From positions 26,682 to 90,681 of the forward strand of contig NZ_JAJAWG010000009.1 in assembly GCF_020531905.1 (NCBI RefSeq): 64,000 bases of DNA, read 5' to 3'. The notes beneath the pieces were generated by a model. The model was not told where the DNA came from and made no database searches. It was given only the letters and a program-made list of their open reading frames with translations. The first letter of the stretch is position 1, and every line of letters begins with the position of its first letter. Shown piece after piece: positions 15,968 to 24,394 of the stretch. The translations under genes and the position numbers were made by a program. Source of the DNA: Deefgea salmonis. Its GTDB lineage: Bacteria; Pseudomonadota; Gammaproteobacteria; Burkholderiales; Chitinibacteraceae.

Positions 15968-18100
15968 ATGACCCGATTTCGCATTATCTTAAGTTTAATT
16001 TGTCTCGTCTTACTGGCTAATTTTAGCTTGATGGTGCACTTTGAATTAAAACAAAAGCAAGAGCTGAGTCGGACCAATCAATTGGGTTTAGACAATCAGC
16101 TCTGGCAGTTTTTCCAACTCAATAATGAATACCAACGTTTACGCGAGGCCGTAGAACATGGCCAAAAAAACCAATTAAATGATATTCGGCTACGTTTTGA
16201 TATTTACTACAGCCGAATTGATAGCATCGATAAAAACGAAGTTGAAGACTCCGCTTTTTTTAAAAACTCGCCTTTGCAGCATCGCTATATCAGCCCGCTA
16301 AAAACCTATATTGATAACGGCGCGAAACTACTCGAGCAAAACACCATCAGTCAGAGCGCATGGAAAGCATTCCAAGCGCAAACCTTGGCCCAACATGATG
16401 CGGTGAATGACCTGATTCAAGAGGCGCGCACACAAGATGCGCGGGCCATGGCGAAATATCAGCAAAATATTGCGCATTGGAGTGAATTGCGCATTATTTT
16501 GGCGGCGATTCAAGTGTTATTGCTGATTATTAGCGCTTCACTGGGCGTTTATGCGCTATGGCGCTCTGAGCAAAGCCGCAAACAACTGGCCGAAACGGCA
16601 CATTCTTTACAAGAAGCGCGGCAACAAGCCGATGTGGCCAATGCGGCAAAAAGCCAATTTCTGGCGCACATTAGCCATGAAATTCGCACCCCACTGACCT
16701 CGATTCTTGGCTATACCGACCGCCTTTCCCGCAAAAAAAATATTGCCGCAGAAGATCAAAAAGAAATCGGTTATATCGCCAATAGTGGCGCGCATTTATT
16801 AAGCCTATTAAATAATGTGCTGGATTTTTCAAAATCAGAACAAAATAAACTCAGCCTACTCAATGAAGCGCTCAATTTAAAACAGCTCAAACAAGAGTTA
16901 GAAACGATGTTTGAAATGATGGCGAATGCCAAATCAATTCAATTTAACATCACCTTGGCCGATGACTTAGCCAGCAACGTCAGTCTAGATGCGGGTAAAT
17001 TTCGGCAAATTTTAATTAATCTAATTGGTAACTCACTTAAATTTACCGATTCAGGATCAATTACAGTTCATTTTTATGGGCAACAATTGCCGCAAGGCTA
17101 CCAACTGAGTGCCGCAGTCAAAGACACCGGTTGCGGCATTAAGCTGGCCGATCAAACGCGGATTTTCTTACCTTTTGAGCAAAGTGAATCCGGGCAACTG
17201 GCGGGCGGAACAGGCCTCGGTCTGGCGCTTAGCCGTGATTTTGCCAGTTTGATGCAAGGCAATATTCGCTTTACCAGCCGAGTTGGCCAAGGTAGTGAGT
17301 TTATTGTTAGCGTGAAAGCGCAAATTATTGCCGCACTTTTAGCCCCTGCCCCTGAGCCAGTCCCCAGCAAAATCAGGCTAGATGGGCGCTCACTGGCCAA
17401 TCGACTGATCTTAGTCGTCGAAGACCAAGCGGTTAACCGTGAAATGATCTGTGAAATCTTGCATGACTTTGGCGCTCGTACAGTGGAAGCGGCCAACGGC
17501 AAAGAAGGCTTACAACAGGCCAAACAGCACCCAGACATTGACGACATTATTATGGATTATCAAATGCCAGAAATGAATGGCATGACCGCCGCCCGCCTTT
17601 TACGCGAACAAGGCTGGCTCAAGCCGATTTATCTGGTCTCTGCCAGTCCATTGAGTGAACTGCAACAGTCGCCAGACTTTGCCGCTTTTAGTGGCCATCT
17701 TAGAAAACCATTCAAAATCGACGACATCATTGGCTTACTCAATTGCCATTTTATTGACGATCAAGCCCAACCCAGTGCCTTATGCCTACTTGATGCGCCC
17801 ACTGCGATGCTGCGCCTTGGCTTTTCTGCGCAACGATTTTGGAGTCTGTGCAATAAAGGTCTACTGCGGCTCAAAGCACTCGAAACCGAATACCAAACAG
17901 CCATCGAGCAACACGCCAAACACGATGCAATACGCCACGCCCACAGCGCCAAGGGCATTGCCCAGCAAATTGGTGCTAATTTATTGGGGCATTATTGGGG
18001 ACAACTGGAGATCGAGCCAAACTCACATTCAATCCAAACGCTGATTGAATTACGTATTCGCACCCAACAAGCCGCACAAGAGCAAGCCCCTAAGATTTAA
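15968..18100 (+). CDS. Hybrid sensor histidine kinase with receiver and HPt domains
   Basis: 710 residues. Membrane helix at about 5-25, a periplasmic helical domain, a second membrane helix near 175-198, then HisKA with H237 (HISHEIRTPL), HATPase (NLIGNSLKFTD, GCGIK, GGTGLGLAL), a receiver domain with D530 (IIMDYQMPEMNG) and a C-terminal HPt with H659 (AHSAKG). It could run a full His-Asp-His relay by itself, but no DNA-binding response regulator is adjacent. It is co-transcribed with the pterin-fold protein just upstream (3-base gap). The 3' end overlaps the convergent acetyltransferase gene by 11 bases. Confidence 0.93.
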   Translation: MTRFRIILSLICLVLLANFSLMVHFELKQKQELSRTNQLGLDNQLWQFFQLNNEYQRLREAVEHGQKNQLNDIRLRFDIYYSRIDSIDKNEVEDSAFFKNSPLQHRYISPLKTYIDNGAKLLEQNTISQSAWKAFQAQTLAQHDAVNDLIQEARTQDARAMAKYQQNIAHWSELRIILAAIQVLLLIISASLGVYALWRSEQSRKQLAETAHSLQEARQQADVANAAKSQFLAHISHEIRTPLTSILGYTDRLSRKKNIAAEDQKEIGYIANSGAHLLSLLNNVLDFSKSEQNKLSLLNEALNLKQLKQELETMFEMMANAKSIQFNITLADDLASNVSLDAGKFRQILINLIGNSLKFTDSGSITVHFYGQQLPQGYQLSAAVKDTGCGIKLADQTRIFLPFEQSESGQLAGGTGLGLALSRDFASLMQGNIRFTSRVGQGSEFIVSVKAQIIAALLAPAPEPVPSKIRLDGRSLANRLILVVEDQAVNREMICEILHDFGARTVEAANGKEGLQQAKQHPDIDDIIMDYQMPEMNGMTAARLLREQGWLKPIYLVSASPLSELQQSPDFAAFSGHLRKPFKIDDIIGLLNCHFIDDQAQPSALCLLDAPTAMLRLGFSAQRFWSLCNKGLLRLKALETEYQTAIEQHAKHDAIRHAHSAKGIAQQIGANLLGHYWGQLEIEPNSHSIQTLIELRIRTQQAAQEQAPKI

Positions 18101-18590
18101 TTTTTAAGCCCATAATCAGCAAATCACGCGCGATACCATCGAGTTCAGCGACTCCGGGTAAGTGGCCCCACACGGCAAAGCCATGCGCCTCAAATAAGCC
18201 AATACTCGGGGTATTGTGCCCAAAGATAAATCCAAGCAAGGTATGTAGACCAATACCTGCTGAATATTCAATTGCGGCCTGCAATAAAAATTGCCCCAAG
18301 CCTTGCCCACGAGCCGATTCCGCCAAATAGATACTCACCTCTGCCGTGCCTTGGTAAGCAGGTCGGCCATAAAAGCTTGAAAACGACAACCACGCAATAA
18401 TCTGCCCAGCGTGCTCGACCACCCATAGCGGACGATCGGCTTGCTGATGTGCCGCAAACCACGCTTGCCGACTGGCGACCGAGACAGGCTCGGTATCTGC
18501 CGTTACTTGCCGCGAAGCAATGGTGGCATTATAAATGCCAACAATCTGCGCCAAGTCATCCCTCGTTGCGAGGCGATATTCCCAATTCAA
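18090..18590 (-). CDS. GNAT family N-acetyltransferase (phosphinothricin acetyltransferase-like)
   Basis: 166 residues. The architecture YRLATRDDLAQIVGIYNATI at the start, a PAYQGTAEVSIYLAESARGQGLG acetyl-CoA loop around residues 78-100 (RGQGLG is motif A) and HGFAVWGHLPGV at the end is that of the Pat/YwnH-type subfamily, whose members acetylate phosphinothricin, methionine sulfoximine or similar small amines. The substrate here is unknown. The gene converges on the hybrid kinase with an 11-base overlap. Confidence 0.88.
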   Translation of the reverse strand: MNWEYRLATRDDLAQIVGIYNATIASRQVTADTEPVSVASRQAWFAAHQQADRPLWVVEHAGQIIAWLSFSSFYGRPAYQGTAEVSIYLAESARGQGLGQFLLQAAIEYSAGIGLHTLLGFIFGHNTPSIGLFEAHGFAVWGHLPGVAELDGIARDLLIMGLKIKS

Positions 18591-18710
18591 AGCGACGCTC
18601 CTCTAACACTGACACTGCGCCAGTAAAGTAAGGCAAACCCAGCAAGACTTAAAGCTTGCTCAATTCAATCCACGTCGATTGTAACCGTAAGCTGGCATTG
18701 AACTGACGAT

Positions 18711-19187
18711 TTATAAACCTTTAGGCGCAATATTTTTAATCGTCGCCCATTCGCTAGTCGCCACTTTTAGATTGGATGACACATCCACCAGCCAGCTTTT
18801 TTGTACTTCTTTCGTTTGCAGTACAAATAAATAGCCATCAACAATCCGCCATGCCATTGGATCGCTATCCAGTTTTTTGCTTTTTGCCACGCCCATCGCG
18901 CAAAACCCGCCAAACTTAGGGGCAAATTGGCTGGCATTGGCTTTGAATTTGGCCATGTTTTCTTTGCTAGAAAAGTAATAAATTCCACCTTCAAAGCTCA
19001 CGCTATAGTCTTTATCACCTAACACAGGTCGGCCGCTAAAGTAAGACACCGCATCGTAGCCCGCCAAAGCCACGCCTTTATCGTTGAGATTTACGGCGCG
19101 ATTGGAACTGGCATCAAACGCAGCCACAGAAAGCGATAAGCCCATCAAAATAGCCAAGGCAGTAGAACGGATAAAGACTGAAGCCAT
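18711..19187 (-). CDS. Exported YHS-domain protein
   Basis: 158 residues with a signal peptide (cleaved near residue 23, VAAFDA). The YHS-type core is visible: VALAGYDAVSYFSGRPVLG, then YFSSKENMAKFKANASQFAPKFGGFCAMG, with one Cys in GGFCAMG. YHS domains are small, often metal- or heme-linked modules; periplasmic stand-alone versions are common in proteobacteria and poorly understood. Monocistronic. Confidence 0.85.
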   Translation of the reverse strand: MASVFIRSTALAILMGLSLSVAAFDASSNRAVNLNDKGVALAGYDAVSYFSGRPVLGDKDYSVSFEGGIYYFSSKENMAKFKANASQFAPKFGGFCAMGVAKSKKLDSDPMAWRIVDGYLFVLQTKEVQKSWLVDVSSNLKVATSEWATIKNIAPKGL

Positions 19188-19328
19188 ATAGAATCCTTAC
19201 GAATTACCGGTGCATGAAACTGACGGCGGCAATTAGGCCAGAGTCATGTAGTCAGCGTCAATCGCAATACAAAATACACCATAGAAACCACACACTTCTT
19301 TACATTCTACCGCCAGCAGCTCAAACCC

Positions 19329-20120
19329 TTAGCCGCCAGCACCGGCATAACGGCGCATACCCAGCTTCCACATGCCATTTAATAAGCCAACGCAAATCAC
19401 CGCCAAAACAGCCATGCCCAGCCAAGTGAGTGGCAAACTCGCGCCGCGTAGTAACGCTTGGCACGGCCACCACACCGTACCGGCCAGCGGCAAGGCCATA
19501 AAAATCATCGTCGCCAATTTAGGAAATAAATCCAGTGGATAGCGCGACATATCGGTGAGTTTTCCCGACATCGAAAACACCGGATCGGACTCGCCAATCC
19601 AAAAACACGTTGAAATCGCCGCCAAATTAATCACCCACAGCACCAACGCCGAGAGCGGCAGCAGCAACACAAATCCAAGGTAAAACAGCGGCTCTAGCAA
19701 TAAAGGACTGCCCCACAGACCAAATAGGCAATACGCCAAACCAATCGCCAGCACCACAAAGCCTTGCGGATGAAAACGCTCGAGCGCCAGCAGCAAGAGT
19801 GGATTGGCAGGACGAGTATAAAAACGCAGAAACGCCCCCGTTTTGAGCCAATGCTCCAACCAGAACATGCCGTTGTAACACCCGCTTTGCGGCGCAAAAA
19901 TGCAGAACATAAACCCCTGCATAAAAATCAACTCGCCACGATGCCAACCGGCAATCGTGCCCGTCGCGCCGAGCATAAAATACAGCGTGGCCGCCGTCGA
20001 CAAGGACGTCGCCAGCACACCTAAAATAATCAGCGCAAAATCCGCACGATGCGCCAACCGCGCCCGCGCCTCAGAACCAACCATGCGCCAATACGCACGC
20101 CAAAATGGACTCAGTTGCAT
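19329..20120 (-). CDS. ABC-2 type transporter permease, second subunit
   Basis: 263 residues with about six membrane helices and no signal peptide. It matches ABC-2 permeases of the DUF990/YcjN-like type that work as heteromeric pairs with the preceding permease and the DrrA-type ATPase (order ATPase 22135-21131, permease 21137-20349, this gene). The ATG at 20120 has AAAGGAAA upstream; a TTG six codons earlier is unlikely. A REP-like palindrome cluster lies between the two permease genes, which may set the ratio of the two subunits or stabilise the upstream mRNA. The exported substrate is unknown. Confidence 0.85.
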   Translation of the reverse strand: MQLSPFWRAYWRMVGSEARARLAHRADFALIILGVLATSLSTAATLYFMLGATGTIAGWHRGELIFMQGFMFCIFAPQSGCYNGMFWLEHWLKTGAFLRFYTRPANPLLLLALERFHPQGFVVLAIGLAYCLFGLWGSPLLLEPLFYLGFVLLLPLSALVLWVINLAAISTCFWIGESDPVFSMSGKLTDMSRYPLDLFPKLATMIFMALPLAGTVWWPCQALLRGASLPLTWLGMAVLAVICVGLLNGMWKLGMRRYAGAGG

Positions 20121-20139
20121 TTTATTTCCTTTAATCAAA

Positions 20140-20332
20140 GTAGGTCGGATGAGCCGAAGGCGTTATCCGACTAAGGATCTGGTTCGTATTAACTTCCTTA
20201 TTTTTACCTGTGCAGGTCGACTAAAGTCGACCCTACGTAGGGTCGGCTTCAGCCGACTGATTTCAAATCGGGAAGTTATTTCGAGCCATATCCTAAGCAG
20301 GTGTCGGATAACGCTACGCTCATCCGACCTAC
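20140..20332. repeat. Composite REP-like palindromic element
   Basis: Outer inverted arms GTAGGTCGGATGAG...GTTATCCGAC (20140-20171) and its complement GTCGGATAACG...CATCCGACCTAC (20303-20332) flank an inner palindrome cluster at 20211-20262 with GGTCGACTAAAGTCGACC, CCCTACGTAGGG and GTCGGCTTCAGCCGAC. It resembles bacterial interspersed mosaic elements. It lies wholly in the gap between two ABC permease genes of one operon. Confidence 0.85.
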
Positions 20333-20348
20333 GACTTCCTCATACCAA

Positions 20349-21137
20349 TTAAGCACCAAACACAATCAGTTTTCGCAGCACCACGCGCCCAGCCCAGGCT
20401 GCAGCAGCAACAAAGCTCAGCGCCCAAGCCGCTTGGATCAATAGCGGTTGCACACTCACGATCTCGCCGGTGATATAGCCGATGGGCGTATTAAAAAAGT
20501 GCCCAAAAGGCAGGTAGCCCAATACTTCGCGAAACCCAGCAGGGAAAAACGCCATCGGGATCAGTGCCCCGCCCAGAAACATCACCAAAGCGTCTTTGCT
20601 GGCGGTGATACCCCATAAATCAGTGGCAATAAATCCCGCCAAAGCAACGACAAAGTCGATGCAAAACAGCAAGACAAACGACAAGCCAATCGAGGCTAAC
20701 GCCAACGGAATCGTTTTCGGCATCAGGCTTAAATCGAAATACCATAAAAACAACGCAAACGCCGGCAAGATATAGATCGCCTGCGCCAAAGCACGCCCCA
20801 CCGAAATGGCAAATTGTCGCAGCGGCAACGACATCGGCTGAATCAATTGCGTGGCCACTTCGCCCGAGCGAATTTCACGTGCCAGCCGCCAATCGGTGCC
20901 CGCGGGCAAAAAAGCCAACAGCGTTTGCGCCACCAACACATGCAGCACCGCGCTATTAAACGTCATCCCCGCCCGCGTTGGACTATCGGCATATAGCGCC
21001 GCCCACAGGTAATACAGCAACCACATCGCAATCAAATAACCAGTGGTCACCAACCAGCGGCCTTTGCGATCGGTCGCCACTAACCGCGCACTGCCCCATG
21101 CCAGCGCGGCACACCCCTTGAATGGAATACCTAACAT
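20349..21137 (-). CDS. ABC-2 type transporter permease, first subunit
   Basis: 262 residues, six membrane helices. It belongs with the DrrA-like ATPase immediately upstream: its start overlaps the ATPase gene by 7 bases. Conserved features of this permease group are the REIRSGEVATQLIQPMSLPLRQF segment in the first cytoplasmic loop and FNTPIGYITGEI near the end. Together the three genes form an exporter of unknown substrate (drug, lipid or polysaccharide types are known). Confidence 0.87.
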   Translation of the reverse strand: MLGIPFKGCAALAWGSARLVATDRKGRWLVTTGYLIAMWLLYYLWAALYADSPTRAGMTFNSAVLHVLVAQTLLAFLPAGTDWRLAREIRSGEVATQLIQPMSLPLRQFAISVGRALAQAIYILPAFALFLWYFDLSLMPKTIPLALASIGLSFVLLFCIDFVVALAGFIATDLWGITASKDALVMFLGGALIPMAFFPAGFREVLGYLPFGHFFNTPIGYITGEIVSVQPLLIQAAWALSFVAAAAWAGRVVLRKLIVFGA

Positions 21138-22135
21138 ACTGCCTCCGCTTGGTTAGCCAGATAAAACCCATGCAGCAATTCTTCAAACTCTTGCTCCACC
21201 GGCTTCAATTCGCTCACTGAATACGGCGCGAGTAATTGCATCAATTCGGCAAACGGCAAGGTATCGTGGCGGGCAATTTCTAGCCATTCCCCGCGCAAGC
21301 GCACTGGCAAAGCGGAATGATGCGCACGCAATCGCGACTGGGCGGCGGCGATCAAATCGGGCTGCAAACGCGCCGCCCACCAGCGACCATCGCCCGCGTG
21401 CAAACGAAAATCGGCCAAGCTGCCATCAAAGCGCAGCTCTCCTTTGTCAATCAACAGCAATCGCTGCGTCAGCCGCTCAATGTCGCCCACATCATGCGAA
21501 GTAATCAGCACCGTGGTGCCCGATTCTTGGTTTAGTTTACGAATCAAACCGCGCATTCTGGCTTTCATGTCCAGATCAAGCCCAATGGTTGGCTCATCCA
21601 AAAACACCACGTCGGGGCTGTGTAAAAAAGCGGCGGCGATTTCGCATAACATCCGCTGCCCGAGTGACAAGGTACGCACCGGGCGATGATAAAATTCATC
21701 CAGATTGGCTTCACGGCGAAATAAATCTAGCCGGGCCTTAAACGCCGCCTGTGGCACGTCGAACAAAGCCTGCAAAATTTCAAATGAATCTTTCACCGGC
21801 AAATCCCACCACAATTGGCTGCGCTGACCAAACACCACGCCAATTTTCTTGACGTATTTCACTCTATCCCTTTGTGGATGAAAGCCTGCGACCAATACCC
21901 TGCCTGAGCTTGGCTCTAAAATGCCGGTTAACATTTTGATCGTCGTAGATTTGCCTGCGCCGTTGGGGCCGACCAAACCCACGCACTCGCCAGCGGCAAT
22001 ATTAAAATTCACTTCGCTGACCGAGAGTTTGTCCTCATAGTTGGCGCGCAGTAGATGCTTGAAACGCTCGCCCCAATTTTTTGGCGCAACCGGCGTGCGG
22101 TACACCCGACTTAGGTTTTCGACTTGAATCAGCAT
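21131..22135 (-). CDS. ABC transporter ATP-binding protein (DrrA/NodI-like)
   Basis: 334 residues. Walker A GPNGAGKST, Q-loop region GVVFGQRSQLWWDLP, signature TLSLGQRM, Walker B DVVFLDEPTIGLD and H-loop ITSHDVGDIERL are all intact. The N-terminal insert before Walker A (NWGERFKHLLRANYEDK) and the C-terminal extension of about 100 residues are typical of ATPases paired with two DUF990-like permeases. First gene of the three-gene exporter operon. One 49-bp GTAT-N37-ATAC motif lies inside it. Confidence 0.93.
   Translation of the reverse strand: MLIQVENLSRVYRTPVAPKNWGERFKHLLRANYEDKLSVSEVNFNIAAGECVGLVGPNGAGKSTTIKMLTGILEPSSGRVLVAGFHPQRDRVKYVKKIGVVFGQRSQLWWDLPVKDSFEILQALFDVPQAAFKARLDLFRREANLDEFYHRPVRTLSLGQRMLCEIAAAFLHSPDVVFLDEPTIGLDLDMKARMRGLIRKLNQESGTTVLITSHDVGDIERLTQRLLLIDKGELRFDGSLADFRLHAGDGRWWAARLQPDLIAAAQSRLRAHHSALPVRLRGEWLEIARHDTLPFAELMQLLAPYSVSELKPVEQEFEELLHGFYLANQAEAVC
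21852..21900. repeat. 49-bp GTAT-N37-ATAC motif inside the ABC ATPase gene
   Basis: ACGTAT at 21852-21857 and ATACCC at 21895-21900, with 41 bases between GTAT and ATAC starts. The reading frame is uninterrupted. Confidence 0.5.
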
Positions 22136-22539
22136 TTTTTTCTCCGGTAGATCGAGTTAGCGTTGCTTGACAAGACGTCACCGTCATCTGTCATGCGCGT
22201 AAGTGAGTTTCAGACAAAACCAGAAGTGTCCGATAGTTCAGCGCGGCGTCATCCCCCTGCTGCGCGTTCACTTTCTCTGGGGATTGATCCGCCATCAATC
22301 CCTGATATGGCGCGTTGAGGCGTTGATTTCGACGACTGTGGGTTTATCTTTGCGTTGTTGACAGCAGATAGACAGCTAAATTACAGGCTTGTGGGATTAA
22401 TGAACATGTTGCAATATGACATATGACTTGTTGAAAACTCACATCGCGCTTAACCCTGACCCACTCACCTTTGGACGCACTTCGGACGCCACAGGATAAA
22501 GCGGGATAACACGCATCAATGACGGATTAAATTCAAGCT
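22136..22539. other. Divergent intergenic region upstream of the ABC exporter and the AraC regulator
   Basis: 404 bases with no convincing reading frame. It must hold the promoters of both divergent genes. The only structure I see is a 9-bp stem (GGGATTGAT 22280-22288 with ATCAATCCC 22294-22302) without a T-run, and the palindromic CAATATGACATATGACTTG area near 22412. Confidence 0.5.
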
Positions 22540-23439
22540 ATGGCACTCATTTACCGCGAAAGACTCGACATTGGTAGCGAATCTCCACAAATCATGGTCG
22601 GCACACATGTGTTCCATAAAGAACCCTATCCGCCGCTGCGCGACCGTGGGATTTTGCTTTGCGGCATTAGCGAAGGGCAGGCATTTTTTGAAGTCGAACG
22701 GGTTGATGCGCCGTGGCATGTACTGGCTTTTTGCCTAACAGGCAGCGGTGAAGTGTTTACGCCCGATGGCAGCACGCACACTTTTGCTGCGGGGCAACTG
22801 GCGTTAATGCCGCAAGGCGTGCATAGCGGTTATCGCCGTAAGGGGGAGCAAGCGATGCAACACGTGTGGTTTTTGTTGTATTGCAGCTCGCGCTGGGATT
22901 ATCTCAATCGCGCGCAACCTGCCATTTTTAATAGTCAAGACGGCGCAGCGCTGGCTGATGCGGTACGGCAATTTCATCGTGAAGTGCTGCGGTTTAATCT
23001 TGGCGACACCCACAGTTTAGCGGTGCCCGCTTTGGATTATTTATGTCTGCTGCTCGAGCGCGCCACCCAAGCACTCAATGCCAAGCGAGGCTGGGCTGAA
23101 CAATTAGAGCAATTATTTGCCCACGTCCAAAAAAACTTACAGCAAGACTGGAGTAATGCCGCTTTGGCGGCGCAACTGCACATCACCACCACCCATTTAC
23201 ATCGGCTGTGCATCCAGCATTTGGCTGAAACGCCAAATAAAATCGTTTTTCGGCTCATCATGAATCAAGCCAAACAATTACTAATGCACGGCGCCAGCGT
23301 TGGCGAAGTAGCTCGCATCAGTGGCTATCAAGAAATCGCCAGTTTTTCCCGCCGCTTTCGCCAACATTTTGGCTATAACCCCAGCCAAGTTTTAAGCAAG
23401 CACATTGCCAGCGCGGGACATCAGCAGATTTGGACATAA
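22540..23439 (+). CDS. AraC-family transcriptional regulator
   Basis: 299 residues. The N-terminal half is a cupin-type effector domain (FCLTGSGEVFTPDGSTHTFAAGQLALMPQG), and the C-terminal 100 residues hold the double helix-turn-helix of AraC proteins (NAALAAQLHITTTHLHRLC, then VGEVARISGYQEIASFSRRFRQHFG, ending YNPSQVL). Such regulators usually respond to a sugar or related metabolite. No obvious target operon is adjacent except the divergent ABC exporter. Confidence 0.9.
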   Translation: MALIYRERLDIGSESPQIMVGTHVFHKEPYPPLRDRGILLCGISEGQAFFEVERVDAPWHVLAFCLTGSGEVFTPDGSTHTFAAGQLALMPQGVHSGYRRKGEQAMQHVWFLLYCSSRWDYLNRAQPAIFNSQDGAALADAVRQFHREVLRFNLGDTHSLAVPALDYLCLLLERATQALNAKRGWAEQLEQLFAHVQKNLQQDWSNAALAAQLHITTTHLHRLCIQHLAETPNKIVFRLIMNQAKQLLMHGASVGEVARISGYQEIASFSRRFRQHFGYNPSQVLSKHIASAGHQQIWT

Positions 23440-23466
23440 GAAGCGCGGGCAGACTCAACCCAACAA

Positions 23467-23515
23467 GGGTATATGGATACAGACTATATCTATCAAGCCC
23501 CAAGCAGCAATACCC
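23467..23515. repeat. 49-bp GTAT-N37-ATAC element (convergent gap)
   Basis: GGGTAT at the left end and ATACCC at the right end, exact 41-base spacing. It starts in the short gap between the convergent AraC and TatD genes and runs over the last codons of tatD. Its right end includes AGCAATACCC, a 10-mer found five times in the window. Confidence 0.7.
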
Positions 23516-24266
23516 GCAGTGTATTTTGAGTACAGGCCACCGCCAAGTCGGCGATGTCCATCCCGCGCAGTGCGGCGAGTTCAATGGCGATTTGCGGCAA
23601 CTGCGCTGGCTCATTGCGCTGTGGTGGATGGCCAGCTAACCAGCTCGGCGGCATGTCGGGGGCGTCGGTTTCCAGCACCAGCGACTCCAGCGGTAATTGC
23701 GCCGCCAAACGCCGAATCCGTTGCGAGCCACTGTAAGTGAGTGCGCCACCAAAGCCCAAACAAAACCCCAGCTTGATAAATTCAGCGGCTTGCTGCTCGC
23801 TGCCATTAAACGCGTGCGCAATCCCGCCTTTGACTCGCCATTTACGTAAGTATTTGAGCACCTGATCTTGGCTACGCCGGATATGCACAATCACCGGCAA
23901 ATCATAATCGCGCGCTATTTTTAGCTGCGCCTCAAAAAAATAAATTTGCCGTTCACGATTGAGATCGGGTAAATGAAAATCCAAGCCAATTTCCCCGACA
24001 GCAATTACCCCGCCTTGATCAAGCTCAGACCGTAGCAACGGCAAGTGGTCCTCACGATGCTCCGCCTCATAAATGGGATGTAAACCCAAGGCAATATGCG
24101 CGCCATATTGCTGATCCATTGCGCGGGTTTTTGCCATCGTCGCCGCAGTAATTCCCGGCACAAGCCAAGCGGTAACGCCAGCGGCGAGCGATCGCGCCAG
24201 CACCGCGTCTCGATCCAGGTCGAATTGATCTGCGTCTAAATGACAATGGCTATCGATAAACTTCAC
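23493..24266 (-). CDS. TatD-family metal-dependent deoxyribonuclease
   Basis: 257 residues. Metal-ligand motifs of the TatD amidohydrolase fold: FIDSHCHLDADQFD at the N-terminus, GEIGLDFH (Glu), PVIVHIRR, GIAHAFNGSEQQA and LVLETDAPDMPPSW. Members act as 3'-5' DNA exonucleases or in quality control. It is distinct from the second TatD paralogue at 60847-61638, which sits in the tmk-holB operon. Its last codons overlap a 49-bp palindromic element. Confidence 0.92.
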   Translation of the reverse strand: MKFIDSHCHLDADQFDLDRDAVLARSLAAGVTAWLVPGITAATMAKTRAMDQQYGAHIALGLHPIYEAEHREDHLPLLRSELDQGGVIAVGEIGLDFHLPDLNRERQIYFFEAQLKIARDYDLPVIVHIRRSQDQVLKYLRKWRVKGGIAHAFNGSEQQAAEFIKLGFCLGFGGALTYSGSQRIRRLAAQLPLESLVLETDAPDMPPSWLAGHPPQRNEPAQLPQIAIELAALRGMDIADLAVACTQNTLRVLLLGA

Positions 24267-24394
24267 TTTGCTTCCTTTTCTCGAATTAAAGCGCCAAAAA
24301 ACCGCTAAGTCTTTCTAAATAAATGCAAAAAACTTGCTACAAATTGACCAAGAGCTATCGTACAAGAAGATATTTTTCTCTGTGAGGCTTAAGA

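Noticed and set aside
18209..18258. GGGTAT...ATACCT pair in the GNAT gene
   Set aside because: Spacing is 42 and not 41, so I did not count it as a copy of the 49-bp motif.
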